Positions 11,391 to 20,390 of a stretch of 64,000 nt of DNA are shown here, one piece after another (position 1 is the stretch's first letter; every line of letters begins with the position of its first letter). The position numbers and the translations under genes were made by a program. Source of the stretch: Sphingomonas abaci (GTDB lineage: Bacteria; Pseudomonadota; Alphaproteobacteria; Sphingomonadales; Sphingomonadaceae). The DNA lies in contig NZ_JACHNY010000004.1 in assembly GCF_014199625.1 (NCBI RefSeq), positions 248,001-312,000 on the forward strand, given 5' to 3'. The notes under the pieces are model-generated. The model saw only the letters and a program-made list of their open reading frames with translations. It was not told the DNA's origin and made no database searches.

Positions 11391-12019
11391 TGCCCCATTC
11401 CTACGAAACCGACGGCGCGGCGATCTATCGCCAGTCCTTCGCCATCATCCGCGCCGAGGCCGATCTCGCCCGCTTCTCAGTCGAGGAGGAGCCGGTCGCG
11501 GTGCGGATGATCCATGCCGCCGGGCTGGTCGCGCTGGCCCCGCATATCCGCTTCTCGCCCGGCTTCGCCAGCGCGGCGCGCGCGGCGCTGGCGGCGGGCG
11601 CGCCGATCCTGTGCGATGCGCGCATGGTGAGCGAGGGGATCACCCGCGCGCGGCTGCCGGCGGCGAACGCGGTGATCTGCACGCTCCACGATCCCGGCAT
11701 CGCCGAGCGCGCGGCGGCGATGCGCACCACCCGCTCGGCCGCCGCGCTGGAGGCCTGGCGACCGCATCTGGCGGGCGCGCTGGTGGCGATCGGCAATGCG
11801 CCGACCGCCTTGTTCCACCTGCTCGACATGCTCGCCGATCCCGGCTGCCCGCGCCCGGCGGCGATCATCGGCTGCCCGGTCGGTTTCGTCGGCGCGGTCG
11901 AGTCGAAGGATGCGCTATGGGCGGAATCGCCGGTCCCCCACGCGATCGTCGCAGGGCGGCTGGGCGGCAGCGCGATCACCGTCGCCGCCGTCAACGCGCT
12001 GGCGAGCCGCGCCGAATGA
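11390..12019 (+). CDS. cobH: CobH, precorrin-8X methylmutase
   Basis: 209 residues from ATG 11390. It catalyses the 1,5-methyl shift from C-11 to C-12 that turns precorrin-8X into hydrogenobyrinic acid. The catalytic histidine is His42 in RMIHAAG. Other family blocks are GAPILCDARMVSEGITR, AIGNAPTALFHLLDML and IIGCPVGFVGAVESK. The length is typical. The start is coupled to cobG through TGATG, and the stop to cobI through ATGA. Confidence 0.95.
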   Translation: MPHSYETDGAAIYRQSFAIIRAEADLARFSVEEEPVAVRMIHAAGLVALAPHIRFSPGFASAARAALAAGAPILCDARMVSEGITRARLPAANAVICTLHDPGIAERAAAMRTTRSAAALEAWRPHLAGALVAIGNAPTALFHLLDMLADPGCPRPAAIIGCPVGFVGAVESKDALWAESPVPHAIVAGRLGGSAITVAAVNALASRAE

Positions 12020-12741
12020 CCTGCGGCACGATCCACGGCGTCGGCCTGGGCCCCGGTGCCGCCGACCTGATGAGCGTCCGCGCGGACCGGCTGGTGCGCG
12101 GCACCCGCCATATCGCCTATTTCCGGAAGGCCGGCCGGCGCGGCCATGCCCGCACCATCGTGAGCGACATGCTGCGCGCCGATGCGGTCGAATATGCGAT
12201 GGACTATCCGGTGACGACCGAAATCCCGGTCGATCATCCCGATTACAACGATCGGCTCGCCGCCTTCTATGCGCGCTGCACCGCGCATCTGGCGGCGCTG
12301 GCGCGGGCCGGCGAGGATGTGGTGGTGCTGTGCGAAGGCGATCCCTTCTTCTACGGATCGTTCATGCACCTCCATGCCCGGCTGCGGGCGCAGGTGCCGG
12401 TCGCGGTGGTGCCGGCGATCACCGGCATGTCGGGCGCCTGGACCGCGAGTGGCCAGCCGATCACCTGGGGCGACGATGTGCTGACCATCGCCACCGCCAC
12501 CCTGCCCGAGGCGGAACTGGCGCGCCGCATCCGCGACACCGATGCGCTCGTGGTGATGAAGATCGGCCGCCACCTGGCCAAGCTGCGCCGCGCGGTGGCG
12601 GCGGCGGGGCGGACCGGGGAGGCGTGGCTGGTCGAATATGCCGCCATGCCGAACGAGCGGGTCCGCCCGCTGGCGGAGGCGGACGACACCGCCCCCTATT
12701 TCGCGATTCTGCTGATCCATGGTCGGGGACGGCGGCCATGA
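12016..12741 (+). CDS. cobI: CobI, precorrin-2 C20-methyltransferase
   Basis: 241 residues from ATG 12016. It is a SAM-dependent methyltransferase of the tetrapyrrole methylase fold, making precorrin-3A from precorrin-2. Diagnostic features are GVGLGPGAADLMSVRA at the N-terminus, the CobI-specific region HPDYNDRLAAFY, the GDPFFYGSFMHL loop and PAITGMSGAW. The gene is four-base coupled on both sides, to cobH and cobJ. The donor of precorrin-2 would be a CobA/SUMT enzyme, which is not in the window. Confidence 0.95.
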   Translation: MTCGTIHGVGLGPGAADLMSVRADRLVRGTRHIAYFRKAGRRGHARTIVSDMLRADAVEYAMDYPVTTEIPVDHPDYNDRLAAFYARCTAHLAALARAGEDVVVLCEGDPFFYGSFMHLHARLRAQVPVAVVPAITGMSGAWTASGQPITWGDDVLTIATATLPEAELARRIRDTDALVVMKIGRHLAKLRRAVAAAGRTGEAWLVEYAAMPNERVRPLAEADDTAPYFAILLIHGRGRRP

Positions 12742-13487
12742 GCGGCTGGCTCGCCATCGCCGGCCTGGGCCCGGGCGGCGAGGCGCTGGTCACGCCCGAG
12801 GTCGCGGACGCGCTGGCGCAGGCGACCGACGTGATCGGCTATATCCCCTATGTCGCGCGCGTCGCCCCACGCCCCGGCCTGACCCTCCATGCCAGCGACA
12901 ACCGGGTCGAGCGCGACCGCGCCGAACAGGCGCTGGCGCTGGCGGCGGCGGGTGCCCGAGTGGTCGTCGTCTCCTCGGGCGATCCCGGCGTCTTCGCCAT
13001 GGCGGCGGCGGTGTTCGAGGCGGTGGAGGCGGGCCCGCGCGCCTGGCGGTCGCTCGACCTGCGCGTGCTGCCCGGCATCACCGCGATGCTCGCCGCCGCC
13101 GCGCGCGCGGGCGCGCCGCTCGGCCACGACTTCTGCGCGATCAACCTGTCGGACAACCTCAAACCCTGGTCGCTGGTCGCGCGACGGGTGGCGCTGGCGG
13201 CGGCGGCGGATTTCGCCATCGCCTTCTACAATCCGCGCTCCCGCGCCCGGCCCGACGGCCTCGACCGCGCGCTCGCCATCCTGCGCGCGACCTGCGGCGA
13301 CGATCGCCCGGTGCTGTTCGCCCGCGCCGTCACCACCGCCGAGGAGACGTTGCGCATCGTGCCCCTGGGCGCGGCGACCGGCGACATGGCGGACATGCGA
13401 ACCCTGGTGATCGTCGGCTCCAGCCAGACGCGGATCATCGACCGGCCGGGCACGCCCTGGCTCTACACCCCCCGGTCGGCCGCATGA
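12738..13487 (+). CDS. cobJ: CobJ, precorrin-3B C17-methyltransferase
   Basis: 249 residues from ATG 12738. It has the tetrapyrrole methylase fold: GLGPGGEALVTPEV start, DVIGYIPYV, SSGDPGVFAMAAAV, and PGITAMLAAAARAGAPLGHDFCAINLSD, the last being typical of CobJ. It methylates C-17 and drives ring contraction of precorrin-3B to precorrin-4. It stops at 13485-13487 inside the last codons of cobK, which runs on the opposite strand; the tails overlap by 25 bases. Confidence 0.95.
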   Translation: MSGWLAIAGLGPGGEALVTPEVADALAQATDVIGYIPYVARVAPRPGLTLHASDNRVERDRAEQALALAAAGARVVVVSSGDPGVFAMAAAVFEAVEAGPRAWRSLDLRVLPGITAMLAAAARAGAPLGHDFCAINLSDNLKPWSLVARRVALAAAADFAIAFYNPRSRARPDGLDRALAILRATCGDDRPVLFARAVTTAEETLRIVPLGAATGDMADMRTLVIVGSSQTRIIDRPGTPWLYTPRSAA

Positions 13488-14215
13488 GCCGCCAGCCAGT
13501 CGAACACCGCCGCGACGCTGTCGACGGTCGCCCGTTCGGGCAGCACCGGACGGTCGATCATCACCACCGGCACGCCCCATGCGCGCGCGGCGACCAGCTT
13601 GGCCCGCGCCCCCGATCCGCCGGCATTCTTGCAGACGATGCGCTCGATGCCGTGCGCGGCGATCAGCGCGCGGTCGCCCTCCAGGGTGAAGGGCCCGCGA
13701 TCGACGATCAGCTCGTGGCGGGGCAGCGCCGGGCGCTCGGCCGGCGGATCGACGAAGCGGAGGACATAATGATGCTGAGGCTGCGCGGCGAACGCCGCGA
13801 CATGCATCCGTCCCAGGGCCAGCAATATGCGTTGCGCCGGCCCGGCCAGCGCCGCGACCGCGTCCTCGATACCGGCGACATGGCGCCACTGGTCGCCGGC
13901 CTCGCTCCGCCAGGGCGGCCGGGTCAGCGCGACCAGGGGCACATCGGCGGAGATCGCCGCGGCGACCGCATTGGCGCTGATCCGCGCGGCGAAGGGATGG
14001 GTGGCGTCGACCAGATGGGTGACGCCCGCCGCCCTCATCCAGTCGGCCAGGCCCGCCGCCCCGCCGAAGCCGCCGACGCGCACCGGCACCGCCTGCGCGC
14101 GCGGGGACGCCGTGCGCCCGGCATAGCTGAGCGTCGCGGTCATGCCTCGCGCGGCACAGGCGGTGGCCAGGGCGCTCGCCTCGGTCGTGCCGCCCAGGAT
14201 CAGGAGATGCGGCAT
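13463..14215 (-). CDS. cobK: CobK, precorrin-6A reductase, inverted within the operon
   Basis: 250 residues. The N-terminus LLILGGTTEASALA is the NADPH-binding start of CobK/CbiJ. THLVDATHPFAARIS and a C-terminal IVCKNAGGSGARAKL are the family signatures. It reduces precorrin-6A to precorrin-6B (dihydro-precorrin-6). The gene is transcribed against its neighbours: its 3' end overlaps cobJ by 25 bases, and its start codon shares the palindrome CATG (14213-14216) with the start of cobL. Its promoter and ribosome-binding site must therefore lie inside the cobL coding region. Confidence 0.95.
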   Translation of the reverse strand: MPHLLILGGTTEASALATACAARGMTATLSYAGRTASPRAQAVPVRVGGFGGAAGLADWMRAAGVTHLVDATHPFAARISANAVAAAISADVPLVALTRPPWRSEAGDQWRHVAGIEDAVAALAGPAQRILLALGRMHVAAFAAQPQHHYVLRFVDPPAERPALPRHELIVDRGPFTLEGDRALIAAHGIERIVCKNAGGSGARAKLVAARAWGVPVVMIDRPVLPERATVDSVAAVFDWLAAHAADRGV

Positions 14216-15413
14216 GGCTGAGGCGGGTCCGTGGCTGACGATCATCGGGATCGGCGAGGATGGACCGGCGGGCCTGGGCGAGGCAAGCCGCATCGCGCTG
14301 GCACAGGCGGAGGTCCTGCTCGGCGCGCCCCGCCACCTGGCGCTGGTGCCGGAGGGGGTCGCCGCCCGGCGCATCGCCTGGCCGGTGCCGTTCGCCATCG
14401 ACCCGCTGCTCGCCGAGCGCGGCCGGCGGGTGGTGATGCTCGCCTCGGGCGACCCCTTCTGGTTCGGCGCGGGCCGCCTGGTCGCCGACCGGCTCACGCC
14501 CGGCGAATGGACGGCGCACCCCGCCCCGTCCAGCTTCGCGCTCGCCGCCGCGCGGCTGGGCTGGGCGATCGAGCACTGCCGGTGCCTCGGGCTGCACGCC
14601 GCGCCACTCGACCGGCTGCGGCCGCTGCTGGCGCCGGGCGTCTGCGCGATCCTGTTGCTGCGCGACGGCGCGGCGGTCGCGGCGCTCGCCGATTATCTCG
14701 GCGGGCGCGGCTTCGCCGCCTCGACGCTGCATATATTTGAGGCACTGGGCGGACCGGCCGAGCGAATCCGCCGCGTCACGGCCAACGCTACCCTGCCGGA
14801 CGATATCCGCCACCCGGTCGCGGTCGCGCTGGAGGTCGCGGGGGATGGCGACACCCTGCCCTGCGTCGCCGGGATCGACGATGGCTGGTTCGAGCATGAC
14901 GGGCAGATCAGCAAGCGCCCGATGCGCGCGCTGGCCCTCTCCGCGCTCGCCCCCCGGCCGGGCGAGCATCTGTGGGATATCGGTGCAGGGTCGGGCGCGA
15001 TCGGCATCGAATGGCTGCTGGCGCACCCGCACACCCAAGCCACCGGGTTCGAGCGCGATCCCGTCCGCGCGGCGCGGGCCGCCGACAATGCGCGGCGGCT
15101 GGGCGTCGATCGGCTGGCGATCGTCACCGGCACCGCGCCCGACTGCCTGTTCGACCGGCCGCCGCCCGACGCGATCTTCATCGGCGGCGGCCTGTCCACG
15201 CCGCTCCTAACCCTGTTGGCAGCCACGATGCCGGCGGGCACCCGCATCGTCGCCCATGCGGTGACGCTGGAATCGGAGGCGCTGCTGGCCGAATGGCACC
15301 AGCGGCGCGGCGGCACGCTGCTGCGCATCGAACTGGCCGACGCCCGGCCGCTGGGATCGCGGCGCGGCTGGCGCGCCGGCTATCCGGTGGTGCAGTGGAG
15401 CGCGGTGCTGTGA
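14214..15413 (+). CDS. cobL: CobL, precorrin-6Y C5,15-methyltransferase (decarboxylating)
   Basis: 399 residues, the normal bifunctional size. The N-terminal CbiE-type methylase domain starts with [13 protein letters not shown] and has [11 protein letters not shown]. The C-terminal CbiT-type domain has the SAM motif [14 protein letters not shown] near residue 255 and [11 protein letters not shown]. It methylates C-5 and C-15 and decarboxylates the C-12 acetate. The start ATG 14214 overlaps the cobK start on the other strand. The region before it is cobK coding sequence, so the cobL ribosome-binding site is embedded in cobK. Confidence 0.95.
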   Translation: MAEAGPWLTIIGIGEDGPAGLGEASRIALAQAEVLLGAPRHLALVPEGVAARRIAWPVPFAIDPLLAERGRRVVMLASGDPFWFGAGRLVADRLTPGEWTAHPAPSSFALAAARLGWAIEHCRCLGLHAAPLDRLRPLLAPGVCAILLLRDGAAVAALADYLGGRGFAASTLHIFEALGGPAERIRRVTANATLPDDIRHPVAVALEVAGDGDTLPCVAGIDDGWFEHDGQISKRPMRALALSALAPRPGEHLWDIGAGSGAIGIEWLLAHPHTQATGFERDPVRAARAADNARRLGVDRLAIVTGTAPDCLFDRPPPDAIFIGGGLSTPLLTLLAATMPAGTRIVAHAVTLESEALLAEWHQRRGGTLLRIELADARPLGSRRGWRAGYPVVQWSAVL

Positions 15414-15772
15414 TCGTCGCCGGTTTCGGCGGCCGCGCCGCCGCCACTCCCGCGGCCTATGCCGATGCGCTCGACAGCGCCTGGGGCACGCAAGCGATCG
15501 ACGCGCTGGCCGCGCCGGCCGATCGCTGCGCCGCGCTCGCGCCGCTCGCCGAGACGCTGGGCGTGCCCCTGCTCGCGCTGCCGCCCGAAGCGCTGGTGGG
15601 TCGCGCCACCCCGACCCATTCCGCCACCAGCCTTGCCTGGCGTGGCGCCGGCAGCGTGGCGGAGGCGGCCGCGCTCGCCGCGGCCGGGCCGGGCGCGCGC
15701 CTGCTCCGCCTTCGCCACATCGCCGCCGACCGCACCGCCACCTGCGCGATCGCCCGGAGTTCCGAGATATGA
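15410..15772 (+). CDS. cobE: CobE/CbiG C-terminal-domain protein
   Basis: 120 residues from GTG 15410, overlapping the cobL stop (GTGA). It starts with [17 protein letters not shown] and has [25 protein letters not shown], matching the CobE / CbiG C-terminal family (typically G.G.r.ga....a and [11 protein letters not shown]). In the aerobic pathway CobE is required but its exact step is not settled. The stop overlaps the cobM start. The position between cobL and cobM is what one expects for cobE. Confidence 0.82.
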   Translation: MIVAGFGGRAAATPAAYADALDSAWGTQAIDALAAPADRCAALAPLAETLGVPLLALPPEALVGRATPTHSATSLAWRGAGSVAEAAALAAAGPGARLLRLRHIAADRTATCAIARSSEI

Positions 15773-16533
15773 CCGTCCACTTCATCGGCGCCGGCCCCGG
15801 CGCGCCCGACCTCCTCACCCTGCGCGGCCGCGACCGGATCGCCGCCTCGCCCGTCTGCCTCTATGCCGGGTCGCTGGTGCCCGCCGCCCTGCTCGACCAT
15901 TGCCCGCCGGGCGCACGGATCGTGAACACCGCGCCACTGGCGCTGGACGCCATCATCGCCGAAATGGTCGCCGCGCACGAAGCGGGGCTGGACGTGGCGC
16001 GGCTCCATTCGGGCGACCTGTCGATCTGGTCGGCGATGGGCGAACAGCTCCGGGCGCTGCGTGGGCTCGGCATCCCCGTCACCGTCACCCCCGGCGTCCC
16101 AGCCTTCGCCGCCGCCGCCGCCGCGCTGGAGGCGGAGCTGACCCTGCCCGGCGTGGCGCAGTCGCTGGTCTTGACCCGCACGCCCGGTCGCGCCAGCGCC
16201 ATGCCGCCGGCCGAGACGCTCCGGGCGTTCGCCGCGACGGGCGCGACGCTGGCCATCCACCTGTCGATCCACACCCTCCCCAGCGTCGTCGCCGACCTGC
16301 GTCCGCTCTACGGCGACGATTGCCCGGTCGCGATCGTCTGGCGCGCGAGCTGGCCGGAGGAGCGGATCGTCCGCGCCACGCTCGCCACCATCGCGCAAGC
16401 GGCGGCCGACGGACCGGAGCGGACCGCGCTGATCCTGGTCGGACGCGTGCTGGACGCGCGCGACTTCGCCGCCAGCCGCCTCTACGACGCCGGCTATGAC
16501 CGACGCTTCCGGTCGGTGGAGGCCCAGGCGTGA
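15769..16533 (+). CDS. cobM: CobM, precorrin-4 C11-methyltransferase
   Basis: 254 residues from ATG 15769. It has a tetrapyrrole methylase fold with the CobM-specific start [46 protein letters not shown] and [15 protein letters not shown]. It makes precorrin-5 from precorrin-4. Four-base overlaps link it to cobE and cobB, so translation of this stretch is probably coupled. Confidence 0.95.
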   Translation: MTVHFIGAGPGAPDLLTLRGRDRIAASPVCLYAGSLVPAALLDHCPPGARIVNTAPLALDAIIAEMVAAHEAGLDVARLHSGDLSIWSAMGEQLRALRGLGIPVTVTPGVPAFAAAAAALEAELTLPGVAQSLVLTRTPGRASAMPPAETLRAFAATGATLAIHLSIHTLPSVVADLRPLYGDDCPVAIVWRASWPEERIVRATLATIAQAAADGPERTALILVGRVLDARDFAASRLYDAGYDRRFRSVEAQA

Positions 16534-17846
16534 CCTGTCCCGGCCTGGTGATCGCCGCCCCCGCTTCCGGCACCGGCAAGACGACCGTCATGCTCGGCCT
16601 GCTCCGCGCGCTTCGCGACGACGGCGTCGCGGTGCAGCCGTTCAAATGCGGTCCCGACTATATCGACCCCGCCTTCCACCGCATCGCCTGCGACCGGGAG
16701 TCGTTCAATCTCGACAGCTGGGCGATGCCCGGCGCGCTGCTCGACACGCTGGCCAATGTCGACGACCAGGCGGTGCTGGCGCTGGCGGAGGGGTCGATGG
16801 GCCTGTTCGACGGCGTTGCCGCGCGCGGCGCGACCGGCCACGGGGCCAGCGCCGACATCACGATGCGGATGGGCTGGCCAGTGGTGCTGGTGGTCGACGT
16901 GTCGGGCCAGGCCCAGTCCGCCGCGGCCACCGCCTTCGGCTTCGCCGGCTTCGACCCGGCCGTGCCGGTCGCGGGCGTGATCCTCAACCGCGTCGCCAGC
17001 CCGCGCCATGAGCGGCTGGTCCGCCGGGGCATGGAACAGGCCGGCCTGCCCGTCTTCGGCAGCCTGCCGCGCCGGCCCGACCTGACCCTGCCCGAACGCC
17101 ATCTGGGGCTGGTGCAGGCGAGCGAGCATCCGGCGCTCGACGCCTATATCGCCGCCTGCGCGGCGCTGATCCGCACCCATGTCGACCTGGCGGCGCTGCG
17201 GAATGCCGCCGCCGTCACCGCCGCGCGTCCGGCCCGCCTCGCCATCGCCGCGCCGCCGCCGGCGCAGCGCATCGCGCTGGCCCGCGACGCGGCGTTCAGC
17301 TTCACCTATCCGCACCTTCTGCGCGACTGGCGGGCGGCCGGGGCGGAGATCCGGCCCTTCTCGCCGCTCGCCGACGAGCCGCCGGACGAGCAGGCGGAGA
17401 TGGTCTGGCTGCCCGGCGGCTATCCCGAGCTTCACGCCGGCCGCCTCGCGGCCGCCGACCGGTTCCGCGCCGGGCTCCACCGCCATGTCGCGCGGGGCGG
17501 CGCGGTGCATGGCGAATGCGGGGGCTATATGGCGCTGGGCGCGGCGCTGGTCGACGCGGAGGGAACGGCGCATCGCATGGCCGGGCTGCTCGGCCTGGTC
17601 ACCAGCCACCAGCAGCGGCGGATGCATCTCGGCTATCGCAGCGCGGTGCTGGCGCATCCGATCGGGGCAATCCCCGCGGGGGCCGTGCTGGCCGGCCATG
17701 AATTCCACTACTGCACCATCCGGGACCAGCCCGATGCGCCGCTCGCCACCGTCACCGACGCCGAAGGCGCGGTGGTGCCCGAGACCGGGTCACGGCGCGG
17801 CGCGGTGACGGGCAGCTTCTTCCACCTGATCCGGGCGGACGCGTGA
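16530..17846 (+). CDS. cobB: CobB, hydrogenobyrinic acid a,c-diamide synthase
   Basis: 438 residues from GTG 16530. The N-terminal ATPase (dethiobiotin-synthetase-like) domain begins [15 protein letters not shown], with the P-loop at about 9-18 and [12 protein letters not shown]. The C-terminal class-I glutamine amidotransferase domain carries the nucleophile Cys in [11 protein letters not shown] (about residue 330) and a conserved His near GHEFHYC. It amidates the a and c side chains using glutamine and ATP, giving the substrate of the CobN chelatase. It overlaps cobM and cobF by four bases each. Confidence 0.94.
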   Translation: MTCPGLVIAAPASGTGKTTVMLGLLRALRDDGVAVQPFKCGPDYIDPAFHRIACDRESFNLDSWAMPGALLDTLANVDDQAVLALAEGSMGLFDGVAARGATGHGASADITMRMGWPVVLVVDVSGQAQSAAATAFGFAGFDPAVPVAGVILNRVASPRHERLVRRGMEQAGLPVFGSLPRRPDLTLPERHLGLVQASEHPALDAYIAACAALIRTHVDLAALRNAAAVTAARPARLAIAAPPPAQRIALARDAAFSFTYPHLLRDWRAAGAEIRPFSPLADEPPDEQAEMVWLPGGYPELHAGRLAAADRFRAGLHRHVARGGAVHGECGGYMALGAALVDAEGTAHRMAGLLGLVTSHQQRRMHLGYRSAVLAHPIGAIPAGAVLAGHEFHYCTIRDQPDAPLATVTDAEGAVVPETGSRRGAVTGSFFHLIRADA

Positions 17847-18619
17847 GCGACGACGACCGCCCCCGCATCGCGCTCAGCCTGATCGGCATCGGCACCGGCA
17901 ATCCCGACCATCTCACCCGCGAGGGGCAGGTGGCGATGCGCGACGCCGACCTGATCCTGCTCCCCGCCAAGCGGGCCGATACCGCGGAGCTGCTCGATCT
18001 TCGCCAGGCGTTGTGCGCCTCGGTGGCGACGGATGCGCGGATCGTCGCCTTCGACCTGCCGGAGCGGGCGGCGGACGGCCCCTATCGGGCGGCGGTCGAC
18101 GACTGGCACGATGCGATCGCCGCCGCCTGGGCGCGCGCGATCGCGGAGCACCTGCCGGCGGGCGGGCGGCTGGCGCTGCTCGTCTGGGGCGACCCGTCGC
18201 TCTACGACAGCAGCCTGCGCGTCGCGGCGCGGCTCACCGCCGGGGCGATGCGGATGACGGTGCGGGTCGTGCCTGGCATCACCGCGCTCCAGGCACTGAC
18301 CGCCGCCCATGCCATCCCGCTCACCACATTGGCCGCGCCGGTCCTGGTGACCACCGGCCGGCGGCTGGTCGCGGACGGATGGCCGTCGGGGGTCGATACG
18401 GTGGCGGTGATGCTGGATGCCAAGGCGGCCTACCGCACGGTCGATCCGGCGGGCGTGCGGATTTGGTGGGGGGCCTATCTGGGCATGGCGCAGCAGGCGA
18501 TCGCCGCCGGACCGCTGGCCGAGATGCGCGATGTCATCCCGACGATCCGGGCGGAGCTGCGCGGCCGGCATGGCTGGATCATGGACAGCTATCTCCTCCG
18601 GCGCGGGCCGGACGACTGA
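17843..18619 (+). CDS. cobF: CobF, precorrin-6A synthase (deacetylating)
   Basis: 258 residues from GTG 17843. It is a tetrapyrrole methylase with the CobF form of the motifs: SLIGIGTGNPDHLT, LLPAKRADTAELLDLRQ, LLVWGDPSLYDSSLRVA and VVPGITALQALTA. It methylates C-1 and releases the extruded acetate, a step unique to the aerobic pathway. It is the last gene of the first cob block; the next gene lies on the other strand 25 bases downstream. Confidence 0.94.
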   Translation: MSDDDRPRIALSLIGIGTGNPDHLTREGQVAMRDADLILLPAKRADTAELLDLRQALCASVATDARIVAFDLPERAADGPYRAAVDDWHDAIAAAWARAIAEHLPAGGRLALLVWGDPSLYDSSLRVAARLTAGAMRMTVRVVPGITALQALTAAHAIPLTTLAAPVLVTTGRRLVADGWPSGVDTVAVMLDAKAAYRTVDPAGVRIWWGAYLGMAQQAIAAGPLAEMRDVIPTIRAELRGRHGWIMDSYLLRRGPDD

Positions 18620-18644
18620 CCTGAGGAAAAGTCGCGCCGCGCGA

Positions 18645-19190
18645 CTATCGCGGCTCCAGCGCCCGCAGCCGCCAGCGGCCGTGGCGCGACAGGATCACGC
18701 TGGTCAGCGGCGCGACGTCGATCGCCAGCGTCGCCGCCACCGGCACGTCCAGCGCCACCCCGATCGCGGCGCGGATCACCGCCGCATGGGTGATCGCCAG
18801 GACGCGGCCGTCCAGCGCGGCGAGCCAGGGGGCGACCCGCGCCGCCACCGCCGCCATCGACTCGCCCCCAGGCGGTGCCGCCTCGGGCGCGGCGAGCCAG
18901 GCGGTGAGCGCCGCCGGGTCGATCGCATCAAAGCCGCAGCCGCTCCACGCGCCATGGTCGCGTTCGGCCAGCGCCTTCGCCTCGCCGCCCGAAAGCCCGA
19001 GCAGCGCCGCTGTCTCCCGGCCGGCGCGATCGGGCGCGAGCATCACCCGCTCGGGCGCAGGTCCCTCCAGCCGCAGCATCCGCGCCTTGGCGATGCCGCC
19101 CGCGTCCAGCGGATCGGCGGGCCCCGGAAAGCCGGGTTCCCGCCGCGACTGCGTGGCGGCGGCGCAGAGGAGGACGAGCCGGGTCGACAT
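18645..19190 (-). CDS. Histidine-phosphatase-fold protein lacking the catalytic RHG motif
   Basis: 181 residues. The overall pattern is that of the phosphoglycerate-mutase-like / CobC family: a conserved Arg block (APDRAGRETAALLG), ERDHGAWSG in place of the usual E-l-d-f-G-x-w-e-G, PPGGESMAAVAARV, and the second histidine in AITHAAVIRAA. The N-terminal strand reads LVLLCAAATQ where an active enzyme has L-x-R-H-G-E-T, so the phosphate-accepting His and its Arg are missing. It is probably a pseudoenzyme or has a changed activity. Its start faces the second riboswitch, and it is convergent with cobF. Confidence 0.75.
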   Translation of the reverse strand: MSTRLVLLCAAATQSRREPGFPGPADPLDAGGIAKARMLRLEGPAPERVMLAPDRAGRETAALLGLSGGEAKALAERDHGAWSGCGFDAIDPAALTAWLAAPEAAPPGGESMAAVAARVAPWLAALDGRVLAITHAAVIRAAIGVALDVPVAATLAIDVAPLTSVILSRHGRWRLRALEPR

Positions 19191-19199
19191 GGGGACAGG

Positions 19200-19345
19200 C
19201 TCCTGCTCGGTTGACGCGCCCGCCGCAAGCCGGCAGAGCATCAGCCATCGGAGCCGGGCGGGAAGCCGGTGGGAATCCGGCGCGGTCGCGCCACTGTGAT
19301 CGTCGGGCCCCGGCCCGGCGCAAGTCAGACCCCGCCCGGCGCCTT
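19200..19345 (+). ncRNA. Cobalamin riboswitch 2 (upstream of cbtB)
   Basis: The core is visible: GCCGGGCGGGAAGCCGGT, then GGGAATCCGGCGCGGTCGCG, CCACTGTGATCG (the ACTGTGA block), GGGCCCCGGCCC and the B12 box variant GCAAGTCAGACCCC ending near 19333. This compact form is the type seen ahead of CbtAB cobalt transporters. It begins about ten bases from the start of the leftward phosphatase-like gene. CbtB starts at about 19390. Exact ends are estimates; the core blocks are not in doubt. Confidence 0.9.
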
Positions 19346-19389
19346 CACCCCCAAACCGGGCGCGCCATCCCGGCAGGAGCTTCGTGACC

Positions 19390-19620
19390 ATGACCGTCAC
19401 CATCGCCGCCAATGCGGCACCCCGTCCCGTCCCCCTCCCTATCCCGCGCCCCATCCCGTTGGCCGAGATCGCCCCCTGGGCGGTGTTCGCCGCCTTGGTG
19501 GCGGTGATCCTGCTCTATTTCGTCAGCACCGAACAGGGCGCCTTCGCGCTGTTCAAAGGGATGCTGGTGCACGAATATGTGCATGACGGCCGGCACCTGC
19601 TCGGCTTTCCCTGCCACTGA
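19390..19620 (+). CDS. cbtB: CbtB, cobalt transporter small subunit
   Basis: 76 residues from ATG 19390. A GTG at 19384 is equally open, and the AGGAG at 19375-19379 lies four bases from the GTG and ten from the ATG. One transmembrane helix (IAPWAVFAALVAVILLYFV) is followed by a His-rich tail (HEYVHDGRHLLGFPCH), which is the metal-binding C-terminus of CbtB. The family is predicted to work with CbtA in cobalt uptake and is typically controlled by cobalamin riboswitches, as here. Confidence 0.9.
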   Translation: MTVTIAANAAPRPVPLPIPRPIPLAEIAPWAVFAALVAVILLYFVSTEQGAFALFKGMLVHEYVHDGRHLLGFPCH

Positions 19621-19673
19621 CCCGGCGGCCGGACCGGGTCCGGCCACCTGACATCCAAGCGGGAGGGTCTTTT

Positions 19674-20390
19674 GTGACTCCATCTCTCCTCTGGCGGGGC
19701 ATGCTCGCCGGACTGGTCGGCGCGTTCGTCGCCGCCACGATCGCGCTGATCTTCGCCGAACCGTCGATCGACGCCGCCATCGCCTTCGAATCTGCGCGCG
19801 CCGCCCACCACATGGCCGGCGAGGACGTCGAACTGGTCAGCCGCGCGACGCAGAAGACCTATGGCCTCTACACCGCGATGCTGGTCTATGGCGCGGGCGT
19901 CGGCGGCGTGTTCGCAATCCTGTTCGCCGGGATGCAGGGCCGTGTCGGCCGCGCCGGCCCCCGCCCCCTGGCGCTGCTGCTCGGCCTGGCCGGCTTCGTC
20001 GCGATCGGGCTGGTGCCGGCGCTGGTCTATCCGCCCAACCCGCCCGCGGTCGGGCTGCACGAGACGGTCAGGCTGCGCACCGCCGCCTGTTTCGCGCTGA
20101 TCGCCTGGTCACTGCTCGCCGCCGGACTGTCGCTGTTCCTTTGGCAGAGGTTGGCTGGGCGGCTGCCCGCGACCGATCGGCTGCTCGCAGCCGGAGCGCT
20201 CTATGCGCTGCTGGTCGCGCTGGCGGCGTGGCTGCTGCCGCAGATCGACGAAGTGCCCGCCGGCTTCCCCGCCAGCCTGCTCTGGCGCTTCCGCCTCGCC
20301 GCGCTGGCGGTGCAAGGCGTGTTCTGGCTGGCAATGGCCGACCTGTTCGGCCGCAGCGCCGAGCGGCTGATGCAGGGGCGCGCGGCATGA
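19674..20390 (+). CDS. cbtA: CbtA, cobalt transporter membrane subunit
   Basis: 238 residues from GTG 19674, after GGGAGGGTC. It is a polytopic membrane protein with about six helices, matching the CbtA (PF09490-type) layout: N-terminal MLAGLVGAFVAATIALIFAEPSID, conserved YGLYTAMLVYGAGVGGVFAI, and LVPALVYPPNPPAVG. With CbtB it is a predicted cobalt importer. The stop overlaps the cobO start (ATGA). Confidence 0.9.
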   Translation: MTPSLLWRGMLAGLVGAFVAATIALIFAEPSIDAAIAFESARAAHHMAGEDVELVSRATQKTYGLYTAMLVYGAGVGGVFAILFAGMQGRVGRAGPRPLALLLGLAGFVAIGLVPALVYPPNPPAVGLHETVRLRTAACFALIAWSLLAAGLSLFLWQRLAGRLPATDRLLAAGALYALLVALAAWLLPQIDEVPAGFPASLLWRFRLAALAVQGVFWLAMADLFGRSAERLMQGRAA

